Shown here piece after piece: positions 42,455 through 52,040 of a stretch of 52,288 nucleotides of DNA. Under the pieces are notes generated by a model, which worked only from the letters and a program-made list of their open reading frames with translations, was not told the DNA's origin and did not search any database. The position numbers and the translations under genes were made by a program. The number at the start of each line of letters is the position of its first letter. The first letter of the stretch is position 1. This DNA comes from Candidatus Binatia bacterium. Lineage in GTDB: Bacteria > Desulfobacterota > Binatia > UBA9968. Location of the stretch: NCBI GenBank assembly GCA_036504975.1, contig DASXUF010000190.1, forward strand, positions 1 through 52,288, read 5' to 3'.

Positions 42455-42497
42455 CCCTCACCCAACCCTCTCCCTCAGGGAGAGGGTTGGGTGAGGG
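42455..42497. repeat. CTCTCCC/GGGAGAG dispersed repeat, copy 3 (perfect hairpin)
   Basis: CCCTCACCCAACCCTCTCCC (42455-42474) pairs perfectly with its inverse at 42478-42497 across a three-base loop. Outer short inverted pieces (AGCTATCAG and CTGATAGCT) frame it. It lies in the 195-base gap between fumC and the type-E flavoprotein gene. Confidence 0.85.
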
Positions 42498-42545
42498 AAA
42501 ACCGCTCGAAGCTGAGCGCTGATAGCTTCTTAGCGGATTGCTTCT

Positions 42546-43955
<1,410 letters not shown>

Positions 43956-44020
43956 GGTTCGTCTCCTCTCTTGTCCCCCTTTTTTAGCGAGTTCTTAGGC
44001 AACAGGCAACAGGACGAGGT

Positions 44021-44102
44021 AGTGGTTTAATTTGCGAATTTTGTAGGGGCGACCCTGTGTGGTCGCCCGTCCGACAGGGCAGACACGCAGGTCTGCCCCT
44101 AC
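44021..44102 (+). repeat. Dispersed palindromic element, copy C
   Basis: The left end AGTGGTTTAATTTGCGAATT matches copy A, followed by GTAGGGGCGACC...GGTCGCCC and GGGCAGAC...GTCTGCCC, and GCCCCTAC ends it at 44102. The right terminal repeat found in copy A is not evident here. It lies between fumC and the first histidine kinase, just past the kinase stop, and may serve as a transcript end. Confidence 0.85.
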
Positions 44103-44117
44103 AGTAAAATCGTAAAA

Positions 44118-46148
44118 TTAAGAACGGTCGGTCGGGCCGGCGGCCAGTTCCACCGGTATCGTCACGGTGAACGTCGTGCCGCTGCCGCGTTGGCTTTCGA
44201 CCTCGACTTTGCCGCCGAGCAGCGCGGTGAAGGTTTTGACGATGTAAAGTCCCAGGCCGACGCCGCCGTAGAGGCGAGTCTCCGAACTGTCCACCTGGAA
44301 AAATTTGTCGAAGATGGACCACTGCTGTTCGGCGGACATGCCGATGCCGGTGTCCGCTACCTTGATCTGCAGGCACTTCGGCAAGGCGTGCGATGAGAGG
44401 TCCGAGTCGGAAGGCGTGAGGTTCGAGTCTTGAATCAACTGATTGTCGGCGACCAGCGGATGGGGACCGGTGTTTTCCACCAGCCGCACCGATACCGTCA
44501 CGCTGCCCTGGTCGGTGAACTTTAACGCGTTGCCGATGAGGTTCTGAATAATCTGCTTTACTTTCGCGCTATCCGTGACGATGTGTACGGGTTCCAACGG
44601 ATAGTCCCAGAGAAGCGCGACGCTCTTTTTACTATGGGTCATATCCAGGTCGGACCTGAGATGCGCGAGCAACTCCGAAAGGTTGATCGGATGGTACTCG
44701 GGCATCACCGCGCGCGTTTCGAGCTGCGTCGTCTGCATGATGCTGTTGATCATGTGGAGCTGGTCGGCCGCCCGGCTGAGAATCTTCTGCAGCGCCTCCT
44801 GCTGCCGCGGATTGATGTCGCCGAGCATGCCTTCCTTGAGTACCCCGGCATAGCCCATGACCACGCTGAGCGGCGTTCTCAGCTCGTGCGACATGACGCT
44901 CAAGAATTCTTCCTTGACCTTGTTGGCGCCGACCATCTCTTCATAGATCTGCGCGTTGTGAATGGCGATGGCGGCCTGGCCGCCCAGGGTCGTGAAAAAT
45001 TGCACTTCTTCCTCGTCGAACCGGTGGGTTTCCTTGGTAAAGACGGCGAGGACCCCGAGCGCCTCGTCTTTGGCCATCAAGGGGATCCCTAAAAAAGAGA
45101 CCAATCCGTATTCGCGCATGAACTCCTGGTGGCGGGTGCGCGGGTCTTGGCCGACGTCGTCGATCATCACGGGCTTCTTGGTTTCGAGCACGAGCTGCGA
45201 TAGGCCTCCCGGGGCTTTGGAGAAAGTCCTTTTCCACTTCTCTTCATTGATGTTCCTGGAGGCTACGGGCTCGAGCTCTCCGGTTTGCCGGTTCACCAAC
45301 CGGACGGTGGCCGCGGCGTAGGAAGTGGAGAGCTGGAGCTTCTCCAACAGGATGTCCAGCACGCGGCGGAGATCCAGGGTCGAGGTGATCGCCATGCCGA
45401 TCTCGTGCAGCGCGCGGATGCGCTTGAGCGCGTGTTGAAGATTCCCCATGGCCTTTTTGCGCTCGGTGATGTCGCGCACGACGCCTTCCATGCGCGTGGG
45501 ATTTCCCCGCTCGTCGTAGTGGCCCCGGCCGCGCGCCGTGATCCAGCGCACCGCGCCGTCGGGCCGCACGGCGCGAAACTCGGCGCCGTAGTCCCTCTTT
45601 TCTCTCAGCGCTTCGGCGACCGCCCGGTCCACGCCTTCGCGGTCCTCGGGGTGGATCATCTGTAAAAATAATTTATAGGTGAGAGTCGCGTCGGGCGCGA
45701 CCGCAAATATCTCCCGGCACTTTTCCGACCAGATCAACTCGCCGGTGACGACGTTAAAATGCCAGGTGCCGAGGCCGGCGCCGACAACGGCGAGGGCCAG
45801 GCGCTCCTCGCTGAGTTGAAGCTGCTCCTCGGCCCGCTTGCGGTTGAGGGCCGCCTCTTCGAACGCTCGCGCGAGTTGATCGGCCTCGGCGATCGTCAGC
45901 CGCGGGACTTGCGGTATCTCGCCGCGTCCCAGGGCCGCCGCGCCGCTGGAGAGAACGGCGAATACAGCCGCGATGCGCCGGCCGAACAGAGCCGCCAGGA
46001 GAAGGCCCAACAGGAGAAGCAACATTCCTCCCATCGACACGGCGACCCGCTCCTTTCCGTCCAGAACCGCGATCATCACGCCGGCGAATATCAAAACCGG
46101 CAGGAGCGCGACCGCGACCAGAATCATCAGGTGCCAGCGTATCTTCAT
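44118..46148 (-). CDS. Membrane PAS-GAF sensor histidine kinase (HK1)
   Basis: In this 676-residue protein, membrane helices lie at about 6-28 and 37-57, a PAS domain at about 105-228 (ending VVRDITERKKA), GAF at 245-400 (ALHEIGMAITSTLDLRRVLD), and HisKA with His421 in VMSHELRTPL. The ATPase domain has N box NLIGNALKFT, DTGIG (599-603) and GVGLGLYIV. A linker of about 35 residues (GPHPLVADNQLIQDSNLTPS onwards) is inserted between the N box and DTGIG. No response regulator is beside it. It is the third of three tandem kinases and has its own promoter (46317-46346) and leader hairpin (46211-46242). Confidence 0.92.
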   Translation of the reverse strand: MKIRWHLMILVAVALLPVLIFAGVMIAVLDGKERVAVSMGGMLLLLLGLLLAALFGRRIAAVFAVLSSGAAALGRGEIPQVPRLTIAEADQLARAFEEAALNRKRAEEQLQLSEERLALAVVGAGLGTWHFNVVTGELIWSEKCREIFAVAPDATLTYKLFLQMIHPEDREGVDRAVAEALREKRDYGAEFRAVRPDGAVRWITARGRGHYDERGNPTRMEGVVRDITERKKAMGNLQHALKRIRALHEIGMAITSTLDLRRVLDILLEKLQLSTSYAAATVRLVNRQTGELEPVASRNINEEKWKRTFSKAPGGLSQLVLETKKPVMIDDVGQDPRTRHQEFMREYGLVSFLGIPLMAKDEALGVLAVFTKETHRFDEEEVQFFTTLGGQAAIAIHNAQIYEEMVGANKVKEEFLSVMSHELRTPLSVVMGYAGVLKEGMLGDINPRQQEALQKILSRAADQLHMINSIMQTTQLETRAVMPEYHPINLSELLAHLRSDLDMTHSKKSVALLWDYPLEPVHIVTDSAKVKQIIQNLIGNALKFTDQGSVTVSVRLVENTGPHPLVADNQLIQDSNLTPSDSDLSSHALPKCLQIKVADTGIGMSAEQQWSIFDKFFQVDSSETRLYGGVGLGLYIVKTFTALLGGKVEVESQRGSGTTFTVTIPVELAAGPTDRS

Positions 46149-46210
46149 GGGTCAGCGTCTCCGGACTGGAAAAGAAGTGCCGAATGCGGGAGAGAAAGTC
46201 CGTCCATATC

Positions 46211-46242
46211 AAAAAAGCCCGCCTGGCATGTCCAGTCGGGCT
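46211..46242 (-). promoter_or_regulatory. Terminator-like leader hairpin of HK1
   Basis: On the minus strand AGCCCGACTGGACATG pairs back through CCAGGCGGGCT and is followed by a run of six T. It lies between the HK1 promoter and ATG (62 bases before the start). The left arm GCCCGACTGGA is identical to that before HK2 and nearly so before HK3. It could also end HK2 transcripts. Confidence 0.65.
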
Positions 46243-46316
46243 CATAGCTGACCTTCAAACGGCGGGCCGCCTAGTCCCATAGACCTGCGCAGCCTTCGAA
46301 ACTCCAACTGGCGGCG

Positions 46317-46346
46317 ATTATCTCACCCGCGTCGGCAAACTGTCAA
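46317..46346 (-). promoter_or_regulatory. Sigma70-type promoter of HK1
   Basis: On the minus strand TTGACA (46346-46341) and GATAAT (46322-46317) are 18 bases apart. Transcription near 46310 gives a 160-base leader that includes the conserved hairpin. Inside it, GCCGCC at its start can pair with GGCGGC (about 46265). Confidence 0.55.
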
Positions 46347-46405
46347 GGTGAATTGAAAAAACGCGACAGCGAAGTGTGCCGTGTTGGCAAAAAAATCCGC
46401 GCGCT

Positions 46406-48979
46406 CTACGGGGCGGAAGGAATCGTCACTGTAAACGTCGAACCTTTGCCGAGCTCGCTCTCCACTTCGACTTTTCCCCCGAGCAGATCGGTGAATTGTT
46501 TTACAATGTAAAGTCCAAGCCCGACGCCGCCGTAGTGTCTGGTCGCGGAGCTATCGACCTGGAAAAACTTGTCGAAGATGGATCGCATCTGCTCGGCGGG
46601 AATGCCGATGCCGGTGTCGGCCACCCGCAGCTCCACCCAGCGCCTGGCTGTACCGGAGAATGGGTGGACCGGAGAATCGGTGACTTCCCCGCCCCGATTC
46701 CCCGATTCTCCGTTTCCCCGATTCCCCGTTTCAGAAAGGACTCGCGCCGAGACCGTCACGCTGCCCTCAGCGGTGAATTTGAGCGCGTTGTTGATGAGGT
46801 TCTGCAGGATCTGTTGCAATTTCGCTCTATCGGTATTGATGGAGTCCGCGTCGGTAGGGTAATCCCATAGGAGTCTGACATCTTTCTTCTCGGCCCGGAC
46901 AGCATAGTCCGACTTCAACTGATCGAGAAATTCATTGAGGTCCACAGGCTGGGGCTCCAGCGCGACCACGCGCGCCTCGATCTGCGCGGTCTGTAAGATA
47001 TCGTTGATCATGGCAAGCTGGTCCGCCGCCCGGGTGAGCACTTTCTCCAGCGCCTGTTCCTGCTGCAGATTGATCTCGCCCAGCAGCCGGTCCTTGATCA
47101 TCCCCGCGTATCCGGTCACCACGCCGAGAGGCGTTCTGAGCTCGTGCGATATGACGCCGAGAAATTCGTCTTTGACCTTATTTGTCTTCTCAAGATCGGC
47201 GGCGTGCTTCTTGGTTTGCTCATGGAGCTGGGCGTTGTGGAGGGCGATCGCCGCGTGATTTGCCAGCGTGGTGAGGAGATCGATCTCCTCTTGGTTGAAT
47301 TCATGCTCGCGGCCCGTATAAATGCCGAGAACGCCCAAGACTTCGCCCTTGGCGATCAGCGGGATTCCCAGGTAGGAAACCAAGCCGTACTTGCGGAAGA
47401 TTTCGCGATTGTGCGTCAGCGGATCTGCGTCGATGTTGAGGACCGCCACGGGCGATTGGGTCGCGATGACCTTCCAGGACCGCGCGCCGGTTCGACTTGC
47501 GTTCCATTCTTTGGCGTCCACGCCCCGGCAGGCGACAAACTCGAATTTTCCCGTCTCGCGGTTGAGAAGCCGCACCGTTCTGGCCGTCGCGATCGGCAAG
47601 AAGAGCTCGATCTTCTCCAGCAGAATCTGGAGTACGCTCTGGAGATCCAACGAGGAGGCGATGGCTTGCTCGATCGCTCGGAGCGCCTCGACGCGTTGGA
47701 GATTGTCGCGGGCCTGCTGTTCGGCGCGCTTGCGCTCCGTGATGTCGCGAACGTAACCGGTGAATACCGGAGGACCGTTCAGAGGAATGCGGGTTATGGC
47801 AAGCTCTACCGGAAACTCAGTGCCATCCGCGCGCATCGCAGTGATCTCGATCTCCTTTCCCAGCACTGGGCCCTCGCCCGTGGACAAATAGTGCGCCAGA
47901 CCGCGGCGATGCCCGTCGCGCAGGGATGGAGGAATGATCAACTCGCTCATCGCCTTGCCCAAGGTTTCGGCGCGAGTGTAACCGAACGTCTTCTCGGCCG
48001 CCGCATTGAATTCAACGATTTTCCCCTCGTGGTTGATGGTGATGATGCAATCGAGCGCCGATTCGAAAATGGCCGCTTTGCGCGCCTCGCTTTCACGGAA
48101 CGCCTCTTCCGCCCGCTTGCGCTCGGTGATGTCATGCACAACAACGAAGAAACCCTGAACCTCTCCCTTCATGTCTAAATCCGGCACGAGAGTGGTGAGC
48201 CCCAGCAACGGCTCGCCCGAGGCGGTCTTGAGCGGGTTCTCGAAGGTGACCCGCTCGCCGTCCAAGGCTCGCTTGATATAGGGTTCGGCCCGCCTGAAGG
48301 CTTCCTCGCCGATGACTTCCGGCACCGTGCGGCCCACGATGGCCGCTGCAGGCGCACCAAACCGGCGTTCATACGAGGCATTGACGAACAGATAGCGGAG
48401 GTCACGGTCCACGCGGGAAACGAGATCGGGGATGTTGTCGTAGATCAACGACAGCTGATTCTCCCGTTCGCGCAACGCTTCCTCGGCTCGCTTGCGCTCG
48501 GTGATGTCTTCTACCACCCCAACGTAGCTGACAACCTTTCCCGATGCGTCCACCTGCGGCGTCGCGAGAGCATGCACCCAGCGCAGATCTTCGGCGGGCG
48601 TGATGAGGCGATAGTCGGTTGCATAATCCTTCCTCTGCGCGGCCGCGTCATGCCACGACTGCTTAACTCTTTCCAGCTCGTCCGGGTGAATCGCCCGCAT
48701 CCATCCGTATCCCAGGCTCTCTTCCGCGGTCAGTCCCGAAATCGTGCTCCAAATCGGGTTGGTGTAAACACACTCGCCCGTCGGCGTGGTCAAGAAGATC
48801 CCGATCGGCGCCGCCTCCGCCAAGGTGCGAAATCGTCCTTCGCTCTCCCTGAGCGCCTCCTCCGCCGGCTTACGCTCGGCGAGTTCAGCCTGAATTTTCC
48901 GACGGGCTCGCGTCGGCTTCTCCGAAGAACTCTTTGTCCTGCGGGATCTTCGTCTGCTTTTTGAACGTCTTTGAGCCAT
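46406..48979 (-). CDS. Soluble triple-PAS, GAF sensor histidine kinase (HK2)
   Basis: This protein has about 857 residues from ATG 48979 (a TTG nine codons upstream is possible). A basic N-terminus precedes three PAS domains, each ending DITERKRAEE or similar. A GAF domain follows, then HisKA with His about 612 in VISHELRTPL, and the ATPase domain (NLINNALKFT, DTGIGIPAEQ, GVGLGLYIV). No membrane segment is seen. A repeat-rich insert (GNRGNGESGNRGGEV, DNA 46645-46735) sits at the same point as the insert in HK1. The kinase core is nearly the same as HK1 and HK3. No response regulator. The leader hairpin is at 49008-49040. Confidence 0.92.
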   Translation of the reverse strand: MAQRRSKSRRRSRRTKSSSEKPTRARRKIQAELAERKPAEEALRESEGRFRTLAEAAPIGIFLTTPTGECVYTNPIWSTISGLTAEESLGYGWMRAIHPDELERVKQSWHDAAAQRKDYATDYRLITPAEDLRWVHALATPQVDASGKVVSYVGVVEDITERKRAEEALRERENQLSLIYDNIPDLVSRVDRDLRYLFVNASYERRFGAPAAAIVGRTVPEVIGEEAFRRAEPYIKRALDGERVTFENPLKTASGEPLLGLTTLVPDLDMKGEVQGFFVVVHDITERKRAEEAFRESEARKAAIFESALDCIITINHEGKIVEFNAAAEKTFGYTRAETLGKAMSELIIPPSLRDGHRRGLAHYLSTGEGPVLGKEIEITAMRADGTEFPVELAITRIPLNGPPVFTGYVRDITERKRAEQQARDNLQRVEALRAIEQAIASSLDLQSVLQILLEKIELFLPIATARTVRLLNRETGKFEFVACRGVDAKEWNASRTGARSWKVIATQSPVAVLNIDADPLTHNREIFRKYGLVSYLGIPLIAKGEVLGVLGIYTGREHEFNQEEIDLLTTLANHAAIALHNAQLHEQTKKHAADLEKTNKVKDEFLGVISHELRTPLGVVTGYAGMIKDRLLGEINLQQEQALEKVLTRAADQLAMINDILQTAQIEARVVALEPQPVDLNEFLDQLKSDYAVRAEKKDVRLLWDYPTDADSINTDRAKLQQILQNLINNALKFTAEGSVTVSARVLSETGNRGNGESGNRGGEVTDSPVHPFSGTARRWVELRVADTGIGIPAEQMRSIFDKFFQVDSSATRHYGGVGLGLYIVKQFTDLLGGKVEVESELGKGSTFTVTIPSAP

Positions 48980-49007
48980 TTCACTCGACGCGAATCGAAG
49001 GCGCAAT

Positions 49008-49040
49008 AAAAAAGCCCGGCCGGTCTGATCCAGTCGGGCT
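49008..49040 (-). promoter_or_regulatory. Terminator-like leader hairpin of HK2
   Basis: On the minus strand AGCCCGACTGGATCAGA pairs with CCGGCCGGGCT and is followed by six T. It sits 28 bases before ATG 48979 and 138 bases past the HK3 stop. A CGCCG...CGGCG stem directly precedes it. It could end HK3 transcripts or control HK2. Confidence 0.6.
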
Positions 49041-49177
49041 CGCCGTTGATCGCCAAAGTCGTCCAGCCGGAGTCGCGGCGGAATCAGTCCGTCTCGGCTT
49101 TTACGCGTAATTCTTGCATAGGTGCGTCGGAGGAGGCAAGACAGAATGTCCGATCCACGGCGGCCGGCGACGCCGGC

Positions 49178-51826
49178 CTAGGTTGCGTAGGGGATTCTGA
49201 CCGTGAACGTCGATCCTTCGCTGGGTTCGCTCGCGACGTCGAGTCTGCCGCCGAGAAACTCGGTGAAGTGCTTGACGATGTAAAGTCCCAAGCCGGTTCC
49301 GCCGTAGAGCCGGGTCTCGGAGCTATCGACCTGGTAGAACTTATCGAAGATGACGCCGAAGTGCTCCCCGGCGATGCCGATTCCGGTGTCCGCCACCTTC
49401 AATTCCACCCACTTTCTTCTCGGGTCCTCGGTCAGCCGGAGCGAAACGGTAACGCTGCCTTGGGGCGTGAATTTGATCGCGTTGTTGATCAGGTTGACCA
49501 AAATCTCCTTCAGTTTCCCGCCGTCGGTCACGATGGCCAACGGTTCCGAAGGGTAATCCCAGACGAGCGCCACCTGCTCTTTGGTGTGGCTTATGGCGTA
49601 ATCCGACTTGAGATGGCCGAGCAGCTCGGCCAGGTTCACTAGATGGCGCTCGAGCACGAGCGCGCGCGATTCGAGCTGGGTGATCTGCATGATGGCGTTG
49701 ATCATCGTGAGCTGGTCGTTGCCGCGGGTGAGCAATTTCTGCAGCGCGTCTTCCTGCTGCGGGTTGATCTCGCCCAGTAGCCTCTCCTTGACCATACCGG
49801 CGTAGCCCATGACGACGCTCAGCGGCGTCCTCAGCTCGTGCGACATGACGCTCAAGAACTCGTCCTTGACCTTGCTCGCCTTCTCGAGCTCGTCGCGCGA
49901 ATCTTTCAGGTGATCGAAAAGCTCCCGGTTCTCGATGGCGACGCCCATTTGTTGCGCGATGGCTACCAGGAGATCTTTTTGTCCCTCGTCGAAGCGGCCC
50001 GGCCGCCGGCTGGCAAGATGGATGACGCCGCACACGGACCCATGAATCCTCAGCGGCAGCAGGGCGCAGGAGGAAAAGCCCGCTTGCTGCTGAACCTTGG
50101 TCTTGAAGCGCGGCTCGGCGGCGATCTCGGGAGCGACGATGGGCTCGCCGTGTTTGACGACCCATTCCAGCGCCCCTCCCAACAGCCCGGTCTCCATCTG
50201 CCTGACATGGTCGTCGGAAAATTCCCGGTGGCCGGCGACGACGGTGGCGCCCGTGTCCTTTTTCCAGACCCGGATCAGAACGGCATCGGCGCCGGTCGCC
50301 TCCATGAGGCTCGCGAGGATTCCATCGATCGTTTCGGCGATGGACCCCGACGCCGTGAGGGGCGCCAGCGCCGAGTAAATACCGGGGAGCGCCTTCAGCG
50401 AGTTTTTCAAATTGGCGTTGGCCAGCTCCAATTGTTTTTTGGACAGCTCGAACTCCTCGTATAACCGTCCCTGGTAAATCGACTGCGCCGCCTTCGCCGC
50501 CGCGGACCTCAAGAATTCTATCTCATCGCGGGCAAAATCGTGCTCCTCGCCGGTGTAAACGCCGAGGATCCCGAGCCCTTCATCGTTGACGACCACCGGG
50601 ACGCCCACATACGAAACCACCCCGGCCTTGCGCACCATCGGCTTGTTGGCCTGCGGGTCGTGCTGCAGATTCCCTATCGTCAGGGGAGTTTTCGTTTCGA
50701 TGATTTTCTTGCTGCGCGCGCCGAGAACCCGGTTTTCTTCGAGCGTCCAGTTTTCTTCGTTTCGATGGCGCGCGCGCAGGGGCTCCAATTCACCGGTTTC
50801 CCGGTTCAACAGCCGGACCGTGGCGGCGGTCGCGAAGGGGAGAACGAGGTCGATTCGCTCGAACAGGATATCGAGAATATCGCCCAGCTCCGGCGCGGAA
50901 GGGATGGCGAGCTCGCTCTCTCGCAGAGCCCGCAGGCGCTGGAGATCGCGCTGCAGCCGTCTTTCGGAGCGTCTCCGCGAGGATTCCGCTTGCGCGAAGG
51001 AGCGGGCGCTCCGGAGGATGACGACGGTGAAGAAAACGGCATTGGACAGCGCGAAGAGGACCAATCCAACTTCAGCGCCGTAAAATCCTCTTCTCTGGCC
51101 CAGCAAGGTCAAGTAGCCGAGCAGAAGCGGGATGCCGACCGCGCCCGGCAGCCATCGAAGCGCCGACAAACCGCCGGTGTTGTCTCCCGCGAGAGCCGCG
51201 AGAAGGCCCTCGCCGGGGCGCGCGCATAGAACGCCGAGGGAAAGAATCAGGAAGCACGCCGCCGCGTGCGGCGCGATGGGGGCATAGGACCCGACGGCAT
51301 AGAGTGCAGGGATGCCATAAAGATATCCGGACAACGCGAGCAGCGAAAGCGCGCCGGTCGCCAGGGCGATCGACTGGACGATCCGGGCTTCGATGGCCGC
51401 GCCGAGCAGCGACAGCTCGGCGCCCAGCAATAAGATCAAAACTGCCGTGGCGGGATCCATTCGGCCGCTTTCGGCCGCCGGATCGTTGAACCAAAGTTGA
51501 TCGATGCCGAGGTCCCGCCCGAGCAGATGCTCGGCAAGCGTCAACAGGCCTATCAGAACGACGACGGCCGCGCACGCCCGGGCGACGAGAAGCAGGCGAG
51601 CGTCCGAGTCTCCGGACAAGAGCCATAAGGACAGGGCGGATAGAACCAACGCCAGAGCCGCGTTGGCCTTCATGTCGCCCCCGCCGAGATAAACAGTCTT
51701 CAAGATTGAGACGTCGAAGGCCCAACCCAGAAGAACGAGACACCCGACGGCGGCGGCGGCGACACTTGCCGCGCGCGCGCAGCGCTGGAGAGGAGAAATG
51801 GGCTCGATATTGGTTAGCGCGGCCAT
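49178..51826 (-). CDS. Membrane sensor histidine kinase with two GAF domains (HK3)
   Basis: In this 882-residue protein, about eight membrane helices fill residues 20-275 (MASE-like, type not recognised). GAF1 spans about 295-455, with RLLNRETGELEPLRARH and SYVGVPVVVNDEG. GAF2 spans about 480-640, including EWVVKHGEPIVAPEI. HisKA His663 lies in VMSHELRTPLS, and the ATPase domain has NLINNAIKFT, DTGIGIAGEH and GTGLGLYIV. It lacks the insert found in HK1 and HK2 before DTGIG. It is first of the three kinases, has its own promoter (51935-51963) and is divergent from the glycosylase gene. Confidence 0.92.
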   Translation of the reverse strand: MAALTNIEPISPLQRCARAASVAAAAVGCLVLLGWAFDVSILKTVYLGGGDMKANAALALVLSALSLWLLSGDSDARLLLVARACAAVVVLIGLLTLAEHLLGRDLGIDQLWFNDPAAESGRMDPATAVLILLLGAELSLLGAAIEARIVQSIALATGALSLLALSGYLYGIPALYAVGSYAPIAPHAAACFLILSLGVLCARPGEGLLAALAGDNTGGLSALRWLPGAVGIPLLLGYLTLLGQRRGFYGAEVGLVLFALSNAVFFTVVILRSARSFAQAESSRRRSERRLQRDLQRLRALRESELAIPSAPELGDILDILFERIDLVLPFATAATVRLLNRETGELEPLRARHRNEENWTLEENRVLGARSKKIIETKTPLTIGNLQHDPQANKPMVRKAGVVSYVGVPVVVNDEGLGILGVYTGEEHDFARDEIEFLRSAAAKAAQSIYQGRLYEEFELSKKQLELANANLKNSLKALPGIYSALAPLTASGSIAETIDGILASLMEATGADAVLIRVWKKDTGATVVAGHREFSDDHVRQMETGLLGGALEWVVKHGEPIVAPEIAAEPRFKTKVQQQAGFSSCALLPLRIHGSVCGVIHLASRRPGRFDEGQKDLLVAIAQQMGVAIENRELFDHLKDSRDELEKASKVKDEFLSVMSHELRTPLSVVMGYAGMVKERLLGEINPQQEDALQKLLTRGNDQLTMINAIMQITQLESRALVLERHLVNLAELLGHLKSDYAISHTKEQVALVWDYPSEPLAIVTDGGKLKEILVNLINNAIKFTPQGSVTVSLRLTEDPRRKWVELKVADTGIGIAGEHFGVIFDKFYQVDSSETRLYGGTGLGLYIVKHFTEFLGGRLDVASEPSEGSTFTVRIPYAT

Positions 51827-51832
51827 TTAAAC

Positions 51833-51861
51833 AAAAACCCGGCTGGAACGATCCAGTCGGG
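51833..51861 (-). promoter_or_regulatory. Terminator-like leader hairpin of HK3, touching the start codon
   Basis: CCCGACTGG (51861-51853) pairs with CCAGCCGGG (51846-51838) around a six-base loop, followed by five T. The T run ends only six bases before the ATG at 51826. No upstream gene on this strand needs a terminator here, so it must act on HK3 itself, either as attenuator or by hiding the ribosome site. Confidence 0.65.
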
Positions 51862-51934
51862 TCATGATTCATCGAGCTAATGCCGTTTTGAGTTCAACCA
51901 AATTTCTCGGCTGAATCTGAAATTTTAAAAACGA

Positions 51935-51963
51935 TTTTACGCCGGGCGCTGCCTAAAAGCAAT
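51935..51963 (-). promoter_or_regulatory. Sigma70-type promoter of HK3
   Basis: On the minus strand TTGCTT (51963-51958) and TAAAAT (51940-51935) are exactly 17 bases apart. Transcription near 51928 gives a leader of about 100 bases that ends in the hairpin at 51833-51861. Confidence 0.55.
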
Positions 51964-52040
51964 CGCTCCTATATTTCACGCGGTCCGCGGCGCGGGCTTC
52001 ATCTTCTTTTTCGCTCGCCGTTATGTTAGCAGGACTTTTC

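Noticed and set aside
42455-42497. CRISPR-like hairpin repeats (also 11754-11848 and 14246-14294)
   Set aside because: Single copies, kilobases apart, without regular spacers or cas genes; they are dispersed palindromes.
46211-51861. Kinase leader hairpins as known c-di-GMP, ZTP or guanidine riboswitches
   Set aside because: I looked for the conserved cores of these classes and did not find them. Only the terminator-like stem is shared, so no class is claimed.
51833-51861. Hairpin as a terminator for the glycosylase gene
   Set aside because: The T run is on the minus strand and the glycosylase is transcribed away from it on the plus strand.
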